A DNA stretch of 64,000 bases. Origin: Capillidium heterosporum (Eukaryota > Entomophthoromycota > Entomophthoromycetes > Entomophthorales > Capillidiaceae). Position numbers and translations under genes: made by a program. The DNA is taken from NCBI GenBank assembly GCA_016630905.1, contig WBMQ01000012.1, positions 620,001 to 684,000 of the forward strand. Direction: 5' to 3'. Positions 12,181 through 23,038 of the stretch are shown one piece after another (the first letter of the stretch is position 1; every line of letters begins with the position of its first letter). The notes beneath the pieces are model-generated. The model was not told the DNA's origin, did no database searches, and worked only from the letters and a program-made list of their open reading frames with translations.

Positions 12181-12828
12181 TTATTTCTTTTTGTTGACCG
12201 AAGTCAAAATCTTTTTGACCGGTACATTAGATTGGTTCGAGGTTGGGTTTGTGTTCACATTGGCATTTACATTTGTGTTACTACCGTTACTGTTGACTGG
12301 TGAAGCATTAGCGTTAAGTAGTTCGGTTAATAAATCAGTTCCACTTGCTAGCTTTGTACCTTTAATTTAAACAAAATAGTATTAGCGTCAGATTGATGAG
12401 TAAAAATATAATAGGTTACTTTTAATGATACCCCAAGGTGAACTCTTGTTGTGAATTTGATGTTCCCGGTTGGGAGGGTTGGTACTCTTATAGATGATAG
12501 TTTTATCTAAACAAACATAAAGCACAATAAAAGTATAAATACTGAGTTCTTATTTAAAATAAACACTTACACAATTTATCATCTTGTCGCTCTTGAGCTT
12601 GTTCCAAGGCCTCGTTATAAACTTTTATATAAATTAAACTAATTTAGTAATTGAAACGCCTTTCTAAAGTAAAAGGCACTTACCCTTCTTGAACGAAAAA
12701 CTCAACTGTTCGGCGTTAAAGCAATTGATGGGTTTATGGGCTTCCAAACTTGGGTCGGGTGAGTCGAAGTTGGGTGATAAAGTGGTGGAGGTACGGTTAC
12801 CTACAGGTGGAAAATTGAAAAGGTACAT
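12181..12828 (-). CDS. Unrecognised small four-exon protein, 153 aa
   Basis: Exons on the complement: 12684-12828, 12571-12621, 12420-12506, 12181-12359. All junctions are GT-AG and all phases agree (145, 51, 87 and 179 coding bases). The protein begins MYLFNFPPVGNRTSTT, has a charged central part (YNEALEQAQERQDDKLYK, then TIIYKSTNPPNREHQIH and SPWGIIK), an Asn-rich tract (NANVNTNPTSNQSN), and a basic end (VPVKKILTSVNKKK). No domain is recognised. The Lys-rich tail and absence of a signal peptide suggest a nuclear or cytosolic protein. Splicing consistency across three introns is the main evidence that the gene is real. The start could lie further upstream if there is a 5' exon. Confidence 0.68.
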
Positions 12829-13784
12829 TAGAAATAGTGATAGTAAAGTTGAGTATATTTGATGACGACAAGTAAAAAGTTCTGCTTAAAAATTAAATCT
12901 TACTTTGACTTGGAGATGGCATATATATTTCAAAACTAACGATTAATTTACAGATAGAAAAGGAAATGTAGGTGGTAAGCCATACGCTTTAAATTGAAAC
13001 TTTCACTTTCCACAAATTTCTTTGTTGCTACTGCCCATTTCAAAATCGATCAAATTTGAAAGTACCAATCAAAACTTAAAAGAGAAACTATTTTCTGGGA
13101 GTACAAAATTGCACTTAAGGGGAGATGGCAGAAGGTTTCGACTATAAGGATACTTCAACTTGAGAGCTTGTTCATATTTTGAGAATTGCATCACTTCCAT
13201 TACACTATTATCTGCTTACGATAGTGACATTGCCTAAACTACAAGTCCATCAGCTTTGCCATCATTTGCTCTCAATTCCTTTTGAACCAGAAATCTCTTC
13301 TAGTTTAGGTGGATGTCACTTTTCTATTAAAAGTTGGGAGTTAGGTTGCATTTTTATGGCTATATAGTCACTTGTAGATGGCACTGTAGTGGGAAGAACA
13401 CTAGTCCCTAAATAAGCACAAGCTACCCTATTTTGGTACCACGAATATTTGACAGTAACCTGGTATGCTACATCTATTTTAATCATTTCTACTCAAGCAC
13501 CTTCAAATAAAGGCCTATTATATTTATATTAAAAGCTTTAAATAAACGCTAAAGTATGTCTGGCATATTTTCATGTGTGGATTTTGCGGTAAGTTGTGTC
13601 CAAGTGGAAATAATTAAAAAAAACTGGAAAAGCAACTGTCAACCTAACTATAAAGTTTTGTATTCAATTATTTACTAGACAAAGTCATCATTTTTCTATA
13701 CAAAGTAGACTATAAATTACCAAGCTCCTGTAAAAGTCACGTGATGATAGATATACCTTTTCAAACAAAGTATACAAAATTAAT
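12829..13784. other. AT-rich spacer
   Basis: Upstream region of the minus-strand 12181-12828 gene and the 3' flank of the 13785-14475 relic. A 62-codon frame at 13179-13367 looks fortuitous. Confidence 0.45.
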
Positions 13785-14475
13785 TTAATTGAAATGTCCA
13801 ATTACTATATTGCTGGGTGGTGTATAGTTGTACTCGTTGGTTTGACTAACTTCGAAAGGTAGGTCTGCAACAGCTTCTTGCCCTACAACAGTTGAACTTG
13901 CAAGATAGGTTGGTAAACCCAACATGGTTAACCTATACTTTTGTAACCCCGTTTTATCAAGTCGTATCGGGGATGAGTCGATGTTTGCTTTGGATCCAAG
14001 TCGGAGAAATCATTCGATTTGATTGACCAACCGATCGAATTCTGCAACCCAATTAATTTGACTGATGTCAGGTATTCCTTCAAATGGAAGTTCGGGTAAA
14101 AGATTGTATAGTGGGTTCTGGAAACCTTTGCTAATTTGGTAGGGAATGGATAGCTTCTAGCCAATTAGTTTCAACTGTCCATCTATTAAAGTCTAATAAT
14201 AGGTTCGGTAAAACTGCAACTAAAATTAAACGAACTATTGAAAGGATATGGTTTCCTTTAGCTTTCCCTTAATCACTTTGCAAGAGGACTCCTAAAATAT
14301 TGGACCAAACCCATTTCCATGATTTGATCAACAAATCAACGTAACTTTTGTATTTAGCCCTAAAAACCCGATTTGACTTTTGAGTGCCTTGAGATTTGAT
14401 CCTAAAGACAAAAGTTAGGCCATTGGTAGTTGAAGTTGAACTGAATTGAAATCCAGCCTTAATTTCTAGCACCAC
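13785..14475 (-). pseudogene. Broken coding relic, family not recognised
   Basis: Protein-like sequence runs across all three minus frames, with stops between the pieces. The first piece (14475 down) starts MVLEIKAGFQFSSTSTT. It continues past an in-frame TAA to LILVAVLPNLLLDFNRW and NWLEAIHSLP. Other frames then give NPLYNLLPELPFEGIPD with INWVAEFDRLVNQIE, and at the end LTMLGLPTYLASSTVVGQEA with LPFEVSQTNEYNY, stopping at 13785. The aromatic- and Pro-rich texture is that of a folded enzyme. At least three frame changes are needed, more than expected from sporadic sequencing error over 0.7 kb, so a decayed gene is more likely than a live one. The family is unknown; a glycosyltransferase-like enzyme is only a guess. 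Confidence 0.5.
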
Positions 14476-14914
14476 AGATTATATATCTAAGGAACTTTAG
14501 CTTTCAGCTTTACCAGGTTCTTACATCAATATAAACCAACACCTTGTATCGTTTAAAATTTTTATCTACTTTGGTACAACCGACCCCTGGCAACCTAATT
14601 AATATTGCAGCTTTAACATTGTACTCGACTAAAGCAAGTTGGATAAGATTGGACCTTTAAAAGTTTTGTTGTTACGACGTTTGAAGTAAGTATTTGAAAG
14701 CAAAGTACCCATCACCTCTTTTCATATATTGCCAGTTTCCAACCGATATTTTTAGCTTTAGCTTATCTACTTTAAGCTTTGTACCACTACCTGTCCTTAC
14801 TTTCCAATATTTACCTTTAACTCAATCTTTTCTTTTCCAGGCTCAATTAACTTATATGGTTTTTGAAACAGCTTAGATACCACTATAAAAAAAGATTATA
14901 CGAATATATACGAT

Positions 14915-16525
14915 ATGCCAGGACATAGACAAGGGAACAGTCACACTATATCAAACTTGGGGGCCTCCTCCGCCATGGGTATGGCTTCCCCCAACATAAT
15001 AGGGGTCCACTACCGGGTCGGTAAAAAGATCGGTGAAGGATCTTTCGGTGTCATCTACGAAGGTTTTTAAAATAAGTTATTTTTACTGATGCATTGATTC
15101 TAGGTACCAACATGTTAAACAATCAGTCCGTCGCCATCAAGTTTGTAAAATCAAAAAGTAGGAAATTAAGTTCACTAACTTTTTTGCTTTAAATAGGAAT
15201 CGAAGAAGAGTGAAGCCCCTCAGTTGAAGGACGAGTACCGGACCTACAAGCTACTACAGGGGACGCGTAAGCTTTACTTCTATTGAATGCAAGCTAACCT
15301 ATCTTTTAAAAGCTGGTGTTCCTGGAGTTTACTACTTTGGCAACGAGGGGCAGCACAACGTTTTGTGTATCGACCTGCTGGGTAAATCTTTGGAGGATCT
15401 CTTCGACCTGTGCAATCGCAAGTTCTCAGTCAAGACGGTAGCCATGTTGGCCAAGAACATGGTAATTAGCTTTTAAACTTTGACTTTGTACTTACATCCA
15501 TTCACAGTTAACGAGGATACAAGCAGTGCACGAGAAGAGCTTGATTTATCGTGATATTAAACCCGATAACTTCCTGATCGGTCACCCCTCCACCCCTGAT
15601 GCTAACACCGTCTTCATGGTCGACTTTGGTATGGCCAAGTTTTACCGCGACCCTAAATCCAAGCAGCACATTCCCTACCGAGAACGCAAATCGTTGAGTG
15701 GTACTGCTAGGTACATGAGTATCAACACTCACTTGGGACGAGGTACCCACCTTTTACTTGAAATCAAACTAACCATCCGCTTTAGAACAGTCCCGTCGTG
15801 ACGACTTGGAAGCGTTAGGCCACGTCTTTATGTACTTTTTACGAGGCTCACTTACCCTGGCAGGGGTTGAAAGCGGCTACTAACAAGCAAAAAGTACGAG
15901 AAGATCGGCGAGAAGAAGCAACTGACTTCCAGCGACGAGTTATGTGCCGGATTCCCTGACGAGTTCAATACTTACTTGACCTACGTGCGTAAATTGGGAT
16001 TCGAAGAGACGCCCGAGTACGAGCAACTGAAACTCCTCTTTGATCGCGTCATTCAAAACTTAGGTGAGGAGGACGACGGAGTCTACGATTGGATGAAGAC
16101 CAAGGATGAACGCATCTCATTAGTCCCCCAGCTACGTAACAACAACGAAACTTCAGTTACTAGACATGCTACTTTAAACACGTCTCATATGCAGGGGAGT
16201 ATGCATCCCCACCACCACAACGGTAGCGAAGTTTACAATGCCATGTCGTCTAATTTATCCAAACATAATGACATCACGGTTGGTACGCCTCGACCTTCCT
16301 TGCAACGTGGTCCTTCGGCGTCCCAGAATAACAACTCGACCAGCCCAAGGCCGGTCAACCCACTACCCAATCTCAATCAATCGATTAATGTACAACCGGG
16401 TATGCAAGCCTATGTCGCAATTCCACTCCCCTAAGGGGGATCCCAATTCTAATATGATGGATGGCACCCCCAACCCAACTACCAAACCCAGTTTCTTGCA
16501 ATCATTGTTCTGCTGTCGGAGTTAG
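14915..16525 (+). CDS. YCK1: Casein kinase 1, Yck1/2 type, palmitoylated C-terminus, 6 exons
   Basis: Exons: 14915-15062, 15104-15144, 15197-15266, 15313-15461, 15508-15742, 15786-16525; about 459 aa. Kinase landmarks are the glycine loop ([15 protein letters not shown]), the lysine in VAIKF, the Yck-type insert [18 protein letters not shown], the catalytic loop [19 protein letters not shown], and the CK1 motif around [13 protein letters not shown]. These kinases phosphorylate primed Ser/Thr at the plasma membrane and act in nutrient sensing, endocytosis and polarity. The tail is Ser/Asn/Pro/His-rich and, in the frame ending at 16525, terminates SLFCCRS, consistent with the palmitoylated Cys-Cys of yeast Yck1/2. 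The last exon contains three one-base insertions: at TT 15852-15853 (expected SLPWQGLK), in the A run 15889-15893 (expected [13 protein letters not shown]), and near 16409-16410 before the CC tail. Codon use is GC-rich, as expected for a highly expressed gene. Confidence 0.9.
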
Positions 16526-17394
16526 CTTTTCTATTACTTAACCTACTTTAATACTATTCTATCCTACTTGAACTTAATTTGAGTTACCTAACCCTTTCGA
16601 TGTGCCTTTAGTTTAAATTGATCTACTCTAATCCCCATTAGTTTGTTACTTTAACTATCCGTACTTAGTAAAAGCTCTATTTCGTTGCTACTTTTTGGAT
16701 ATAGCTCATGGTTTGATGGATGGGATCCTTATCTCTAGTATGGCGCTCATCTACCTTCAACCCTATTCTTTTTTCTAAAAGTAAGGATTTAACTCCTATC
16801 TATTCTTAACAAAATCTATAGTGAGATTGGATCTAACTATCTACTTTTGCAACTAATGTCTTTTTGAAGTTTTCTATGCAGCGACTTCGACCTACAACTT
16901 CAAATGCAAGGATAAGCACAAGTACTTGCAGTTCTACAAATTATCAACCAGCAGTAACCGATCCAAATCCACTCTTAAGCTTCTCTAAAACTTCAACTTT
17001 TAATACTGCTTTTAGCAAACTTTCAATATCTCAAAGCTCTATAGATTATCTAAATCCATCTATTAAGTTTTAGTTGGTGAGATTTTACAAAATATAAAGG
17101 TCAGAATTATAGAAACAATACCAGCCCAATAGCTCTTGAGGATAGTAGTAGCGATAAGGATTGAGACTACCTAAATCCTAAATTAATTGCGCGATTGTAT
17201 AAGTAAAATATTTAGCTACAGAACACTTGATTCGAAACTTAGAGCTATCTTTCAATCTAAGCCTTCATTCAAAAACTCAAAGAATTAAAAGACGTCATTC
17301 TTAAAGGAACAAAGAATGGAATCTAAAATTCAGTCATTTTATGAACTTGCAACTTCAACCTCAACCTTCTAAAACGAAATAAACAAAGCCCCAA
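16526..17394. other. Spacer, YCK 3' flank and ARV1 upstream
   Basis: The open frame 16864-17073 (Ser/Thr-rich, 69 codons) has no supporting features. Nothing else is recognised. Confidence 0.45.
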
Positions 17395-18422
17395 ATGATC
17401 TGTGTCGAATGTGGTCTACCAGTTACCCAACTCTATACAGAATACGGTAAAGGCCATATAGTTTTAGCTCAATGCGTAAATATTTTAAAAATTGTAAATT
17501 TTAACTTACATTTAACAAGTAGATTAGGTGTCACCAGTTTGTCGACAAGTACTTGGAGTTCGACAACGGGGTTATTATAGTCATTGATATGATACTGCTG
17601 AAGAGATCTGTCTATCGACATTTATTATTTAACAAGTTAAATTATTGTCAAGTTAGCATTCCAGTAAGATTTTAGAAATGAAACGAAGCAAACCATTTTT
17701 TACGTAGTTCTAACTTTGATTTTATGTAGATTTCCATCTTCAAACTCCAAGTATTATTAAGTATGTTTGATGTCTGTAAGTTTGTTTTAATGAAACCATT
17801 TCAGTTTATATTTAAATTTGACCTCTTATTTTTCAATATAGATGTTAAATGGTTCCTCCTCGAACACTTCTCCGCATTGTATAATTCGACCTGGCTACAA
17901 CTTCTACCAACTCACCAGTATCTTCAAATTCTGTCTTTAAGCCTATTAGGTATACTTTTTAAATTATTAATAAAAATTCTCATCCTGGTTCCCCAACAAA
18001 GAACAATCTGTCTATCACCTAACAATACAAAGTTTCGCCTACCTGCTACTTCACAAACGGTACCCCATCTTCAATTACAACTACCTGTCGATAGCGATAA
18101 TTCTCTCCTCCTTCGCTAAACTTTTACTCATCGTCTTAGTTATATGGGATTACCATGAACGACCATACAGCTACTACTTATCGATGTTGGTGATATGTTG
18201 TAACGTGGAAGCCCTAAAAGGTAAATATATTGGTTAATTATTAGAACGATCATCAGCTTACTTTTTTCTATTCCGATAATAGTGGTACTTGAATTCAAAT
18301 ATATATATATAGTCGGACTCGTTACTATTGCGCTGGTGTTGAGAGCAGGTATACTACTGACGTTCCTAAATGTATTTACCGATCTACCGTTGAGCGTTAC
18401 TTTCGACCTGCTACTTTCTTGA
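17395..18422 (+). CDS. ARV1: ARV1, ER lipid-homeostasis membrane protein, 6 exons
   Basis: Exons: 17395-17475, 17523-17663, 17730-17775, 17842-17949, 18002-18220, 18283-18422; 244 aa, phases all consistent. The protein opens MICVECGLPVTQLYTEYGKG with the zinc pair CVEC. The second pair (CIRC) is formed across intron 1 and is followed by VDKYLEFDNGVIIVID and YRHLLFN, the Arv1 homology domain. Downstream are several hydrophobic segments (LLPTHQYLQILSLSLL, LSIAIILSSFAKLLLIVLVI, IYIVGLVTIALVLRAGILL), in line with a multi-pass ER protein. Arv1 is needed for sterol and sphingolipid distribution and for delivery of GPI-anchor intermediates in the ER. Intron 1 must end at the TAG at 17520-17522 to preserve the CxxC. 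Intron 4 uses an AAAG acceptor. This gene shows no frameshift. Confidence 0.92.
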
Positions 18423-19614
18423 TATAGATCCCACCTCATCCTTGTACATTTTGAATAAGCGAGTTGTAAACCAGTATTTAAGGTTTGGTAATGTGTTAAT
18501 ATAGTTATCGAGATCCCCTTAAGCGATCAATCTGTAAACATCTACTGTTTAACCAGTACATTCATTTGAAAACTGATGTTCCCATACAGTTTGTAGATTA
18601 AAAATAAAGATTGCTATATTAAGACTATAAGTCCCATCAAATATTTTTATTGTAAAATTATAGCCAAGCTTCAATAAATAGGTGTACTATCGTCTTTTCA
18701 TTGGTAAGTTAATTCTGTACCTGGATACCACCTGCTAGAAAGACAATTCAATTTGTAAATTTTCCTAATAGCCCTTTGCATCCTGTTTTTCAACTTCCAG
18801 ATCAAAACTTTAGCTGGATACAGCATCGCTTCCAAGACTAAAAGACCTAGCACTCATTGACCCACTAAATCAGTCAAACTCATAGCTCACCATTCAATAG
18901 GCTAATTTTGTTGCCTGGAGGGTGATGCTTTAGAATAGGAGTGACGACCCTAACCAATTTACCTTCACTTTTGGGTTTCTACAAAATACATGGTGGTTTC
19001 ATTTGAGCTTAATGCTGATTTGTGTTGCCTTGAATTGATCAACTAAGGGATATAAAAGAAGGTTGCTTTTCTACTTCCAGTTTGCATTAAAAGTGAGCAC
19101 AGCTAAGTTGGATAAATCTCGACTGAAATAGCAAAGCTATCACCTATCTGTAAATTTTTATACATAATAGTATGCTTACCGAATAGGACAGTAGAGTTTT
19201 ATAGCATGAGCTTTGTAAGTATCAGCTTCTTTTGTATAGTAGAAAATCAGTTCTTCCGTTGAAGAATACTTATCGCTTACATTAGACTGAGAGTAAGGTT
19301 CTGGTGCTTTCTGGTTATCTTTGTTCTAAGCTGATGGGTCTCTACTTGACAGAACTTTTTCATAAGCTAGTTAGGTGAGAAGAACCAGTCTAAAATACGT
19401 AGTAAATCTGGGTACTACCCTAAGTGTATAGGAAATTTAACAAATAAAATACTTTAAAATCATCTTAATATTGGTTAAAGTTTTTTAAGGGTTTTGCATC
19501 AAGGGACAGCGTTTTCATTGAGTAAGCTCATCAATTTTTAAAAGATTGGGCCTCCATAGCAAAAAGCATCTTAAAAAGTTTGATTCGAACACTATTCCTG
19601 ACAAAATTTAACAA
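18423..19614. other. AT-rich spacer
   Basis: The spacer lies between ARV1 and RRP8, both on the plus strand. No coding signal was recognised; the RRP8 promoter is presumably in the distal part. Confidence 0.5.
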
Positions 19615-21003
19615 ATGTCTAAACCAGTGTTTAGTGTAGACGGATGGAACTTGTCCAAAAAGGTAGCTACCGAAGCGGTGTCGGGAAATTCCAATTCCAG
19701 TGTCAAACCAAAAGGTAAAGCCAAAAATACATCCAAGGCGACACCTAAAGGTATAAGTAAAGAGAACAAAGGAAACGTAAGTAAGAAGGATTTCAACAAC
19801 AAAGCTAACCAGAAGGCCAATACTGATGAAGCAAATGTCGAATCAAGCAACAACTCCAACAAAAAACGGAACAAAAATACAGCTGCTAGTGAGAAGAATA
19901 ACAACAAGAGGGGCAATAAACGTATTAAAGATGATAAGAAGGATGAAGACGATTTAAACAACAGTGGCAAAGGAGGAAAGAAACAAGCTGCACAAAGTAA
20001 GAAGACCAAGATAGAAAATGCAAAAGAGAGCAATAGTATTCCCAAAGAAGAGGTAATTGAATTTTTTTAATTACATTTTAACTCTATTTAGAAAAAGGAA
20101 GTCGACACCTCTAATCAAAAGCCAAAACCCAAGTTATCGGCCATGCAGCTCAAGATGGTAGAAAAAATCAAGGGAGCTAAGTTTCGGCAACTCAACGAAG
20201 AGTTGTACGTCACCGACTCAATAGATTCTCATTTAAAGTTCAAGGAGAATCCCGATCTATTTGACATCTACCACGAAGGTTTCCGCAAGCAAGTCAAGCA
20301 ATGGCCCAGCAACCCCGTTGATGTTATCGTCAAAAATTTGCAATCTAAGGATCTAATTGGTAAGAAGGTTGTCGACCTAGGCTGTGGCGACGCCCAACTC
20401 GCCAAAAGTTTGGACAAAAGGACTTTAGTCTTCTCCTTTGACCTCATCTCCACTCAGCCTGAAGTCATCGCCTGCGACTGTACCGATCTGCCAGTTGAAT
20501 CGCAATCTGTTGACATTGTTGTTATCAGTCTGGCTCTCATGGCTACCAATTACTACGAGATGTTGACCGAAGCAGCCCGCATGTTGGTAGCAGGTGGCGA
20601 ACTTTACATCGCTGAAGTACGCTCCAGGTTTGAAGCGATCGAGCCCTTTGTTGAATTTGTCAAAAGCTTAGGTTTCACCAATACTGATCTACAAGAAGGT
20701 AACCCTTTCTTCACCATGTTCACCTTCAAGCGCACATCCCAGAAGTTTGTTTTGCCTAATCTGCACGGTGACTTGCAGCTGTGTCATAAATTCACTACTT
20801 CAAGCAAGAAAGTCAAGATCCCCAAAGATGAAGTGGGTATTTGTAAGGTTTATGCTACAATGGTTGACACTTTCAAGATATCTATCGAAAAGAAAGAGGC
20901 TTTTATCAAAAAGATGGTAGATGCCAACCAGAAGTTCACCAAGACGTTCAATTTCAAGGTTGAAGCGCCAAAGCTCAAGGCTTGTGTCTACAAGAAACGT
21001 TAA
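19615..21003 (+). CDS. RRP8: RRP8, nucleolar rRNA adenine-N1 methyltransferase, 2 exons
   Basis: Exons: 19615-20052 and 20092-21003; 449 aa. The N-terminal ~145 residues are Lys/Asn/Gly-rich and disordered, typical of a nucleolar protein. The methyltransferase begins near QLKMVEKIKGAKFRQLNEEL. It shows SAM motif I VVDLGCGDAQLAKSL, the acidic loop CDCTDLPV, VVISLALMATNY and the GGELYIAEVRSRFE region characteristic of Rrp8. The ending LKACVYKKR matches the conserved C-terminus of the family. Rrp8 methylates N1 of an adenine in helix 25.1 of the large-subunit rRNA during 60S assembly. Unusual here is a spacer of about 85 residues between the last catalytic strand (FTMFTFKRTS) and the conserved end, where human RRP8 has roughly 25-30. 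A long antisense frame over exon 1 is only a shadow of its Lys/Asn codons. Confidence 0.92.
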
Positions 21004-21724
21004 TTGTAGATTGGAATTGTTTTAAATGTGCAATAGATTGGATTCAAGCTATTTAAAAAAATTTAATTTAATATTTATGGTTTATATTTTTAAAATTATA
21101 TCTATGCTTATGTAGAATGCTGTTTATATTTTGCAAGTGGTTGTAGCATACTTGATAATAAATTAGGCTATACTCAAAGCACACTGTAGCTAAAAACTAC
21201 AGCAGATATTTAACTAACCAGCCGACTTTAGACTAATATAGCATTTTTCTAAGTTTAAAATTGAGATACTAGACAGATTGTACTTGATAGCCTTAATCTT
21301 TTATAGAGGACCACTGTTCAATACTTTAACGGTAGGTCCTGGACAAGTATGTAGCTAAAAGTTAAAGGCACTTATAGATGCACTTTGTACCCTTTACATC
21401 TTGGTATATATATATTGATTTTGGTCCCAAGGATTCTTGAATCAAAAGCTATATAAAAGGTATAAATAGCTGAAGTTCTAAGTTCAAGTAGATATTCGAT
21501 CTGTATCTATTTTTGGTTCAACTAGCAGTGGAATACAATCATCATTATTCGAAAGAACACTACGTAATTTTAAGTACTAATTCCTAATTTAACCAATTGT
21601 TCTATGAAAAGTTATGATGGTGACCTAAATTCTATAAACTTTAGTATTCTGATCCAAGTTTTTGAAAGATTTATTTTGCAATCTTTACAATAGTTTACAA
21701 GAGTAAACGAAATAGGCAAAGTAA
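21004..21724. other. AT-rich spacer, RRP8 3' flank and IMP2 promoter
   Basis: AATAAA-like sequence lies near 21160, a plausible RRP8 end signal. No coding signal was seen. Confidence 0.45.
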
Positions 21725-22478
21725 ATGAGTCGTGTCAATAAGGCTTTGTTAGGTGTATTATGGTGGTCCCCAGTTGTTATACTGATAGCAAAATATTCAG
21801 TCGGTGTTGTAAAAGTTAATGGTAGGTCTATGCAGGTATATACTGATGCTTTTATTTCAAAAAAACTAATTATGTTTTCTATTTTTGAAATATAGCCCAC
21901 ATTAAATCCGGATAGTAACTTATTAAAGAAGGATGTATTGTTGGTAGAGAAATATTCTATAGAAGTAGAAAAGGAGTATAATGTTGGGGATATTGTTGTT
22001 TTAAAGTAAGTTTATTTTTGGAATTTGTGTTTTAATTTTTGAAATTGGAATTTTATTTGAAAAGGTCACCAACCAAACCAGGCAAGTCCTTGATAAAACG
22101 TATAATTGGTTTGGAGGGGGATATTATAGTACCAGTGAAAAGTACTAAAAGGAGTCAACCGGCCTATACTAAGCAAAAAGACGTTGGTAATGGTAGGCAA
22201 TTTTTGAAAAGAGAGGAAGTACCAGAGCTGGTCTTGATACCGCAAGGACACTGTTGGGTTGAAGGTGATGATGGGTTCCATAGTAACGATAGTAATAGCT
22301 TCGGACCGGTATTTCTTTTTTGTTTATTCACGTATTGACATTTTGGTCGTAGGTACCTTTGGCGCTAATAGAGAGCCGAGCTGTTTGGTTGCTATATCCG
22401 TTTAACAGGTTTGGACCTATACCGGAAAGTAGGAGGAGTATGGTTGGGAGAAAGTACTTTGACAACTATAGAAAATAA
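21725..22478 (+). CDS. IMP2: Mitochondrial inner membrane protease subunit 2 (Imp2/IMMP2L), 4 exons
   Basis: Exons: 21725-21835, 21896-22005, 22065-22308, 22353-22478; 196 aa. It belongs to the type I signal peptidase (S26) family. A single N-terminal membrane segment (GVLWWSPVVILIAKYSVGVV) precedes NGRSMQPTLNP, which carries the nucleophilic Ser. The Lys of the Ser/Lys dyad is in LIKRIIGLEGD. The third conserved box is HCWVEGDDGFHSNDSNSFGP, followed by PLALIESRAVWLLYPFNRFG. Imp1/Imp2 form a complex in the inner membrane that removes sorting signals facing the intermembrane space. Length and box order are normal for Imp2. All three introns are GT-AG with consistent phases; intron 2 ends in AAAAG. 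Confidence 0.92.
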
Positions 22479-23038
22479 AAAATTGTTTGTCGAGCTTCGA
22501 TTGGAAAGTTTTAAATCTTTAACAACTTTATAGTATCGATGTAGGTTTACTTGTGGGTTTTTGCTTTAAACAGGAATCTTTGATATTACTGTTCTTTTTA
22601 TATGATCTGTGTAAATGTTGAACTTAGCCTTCTTTGGTTTAACAGCAATCCTTTAGTTTGTTGAAAGTAAAAATTACAAAGGATCCTTCTGCTTTAGTTC
22701 TTTACTGAAGGTATAGTGCTTCTTTTAATGTTAGAGATCTGATGGATTACTATTGGTACGTCTTTTTCTGTTTATTAACTTTTATTCTTTAAAGCTAACT
22801 TTGTTGAATTCAACAAGCTGATTGAAATATAAAGTACCTGTATATAAACTTTAGCTTTCAAATAGTAAAATGAAACTATGAAAGCAATAAAATATTATGC
22901 CAAACATATTGGGTTGAATATACTATATACTTGGCCACTTTTACATTTTGAAATTTTAAACCATATTTAGAATCTATACAAAAAATAAAGTTAACCGAAC
23001 GTAGCAAACTTAGTTTGTAAAAATTGAAATTTAATGAT
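22479..23038. other. Spacer between convergent IMP2 and aminopeptidase P
   Basis: AT-rich, with no recognised features. Confidence 0.5.

Noticed and set aside
16864-17073. Ser/Thr-rich 69-codon frame after YCK
   Set aside because: No start context, family or composition that separates it from spacer DNA.
19608-20045. Long antisense hydrophobic frame over RRP8 exon 1
   Set aside because: It is the mirror of the Lys/Asn/Gly-rich disordered region; reversed such codons give Leu/Phe-rich strings.
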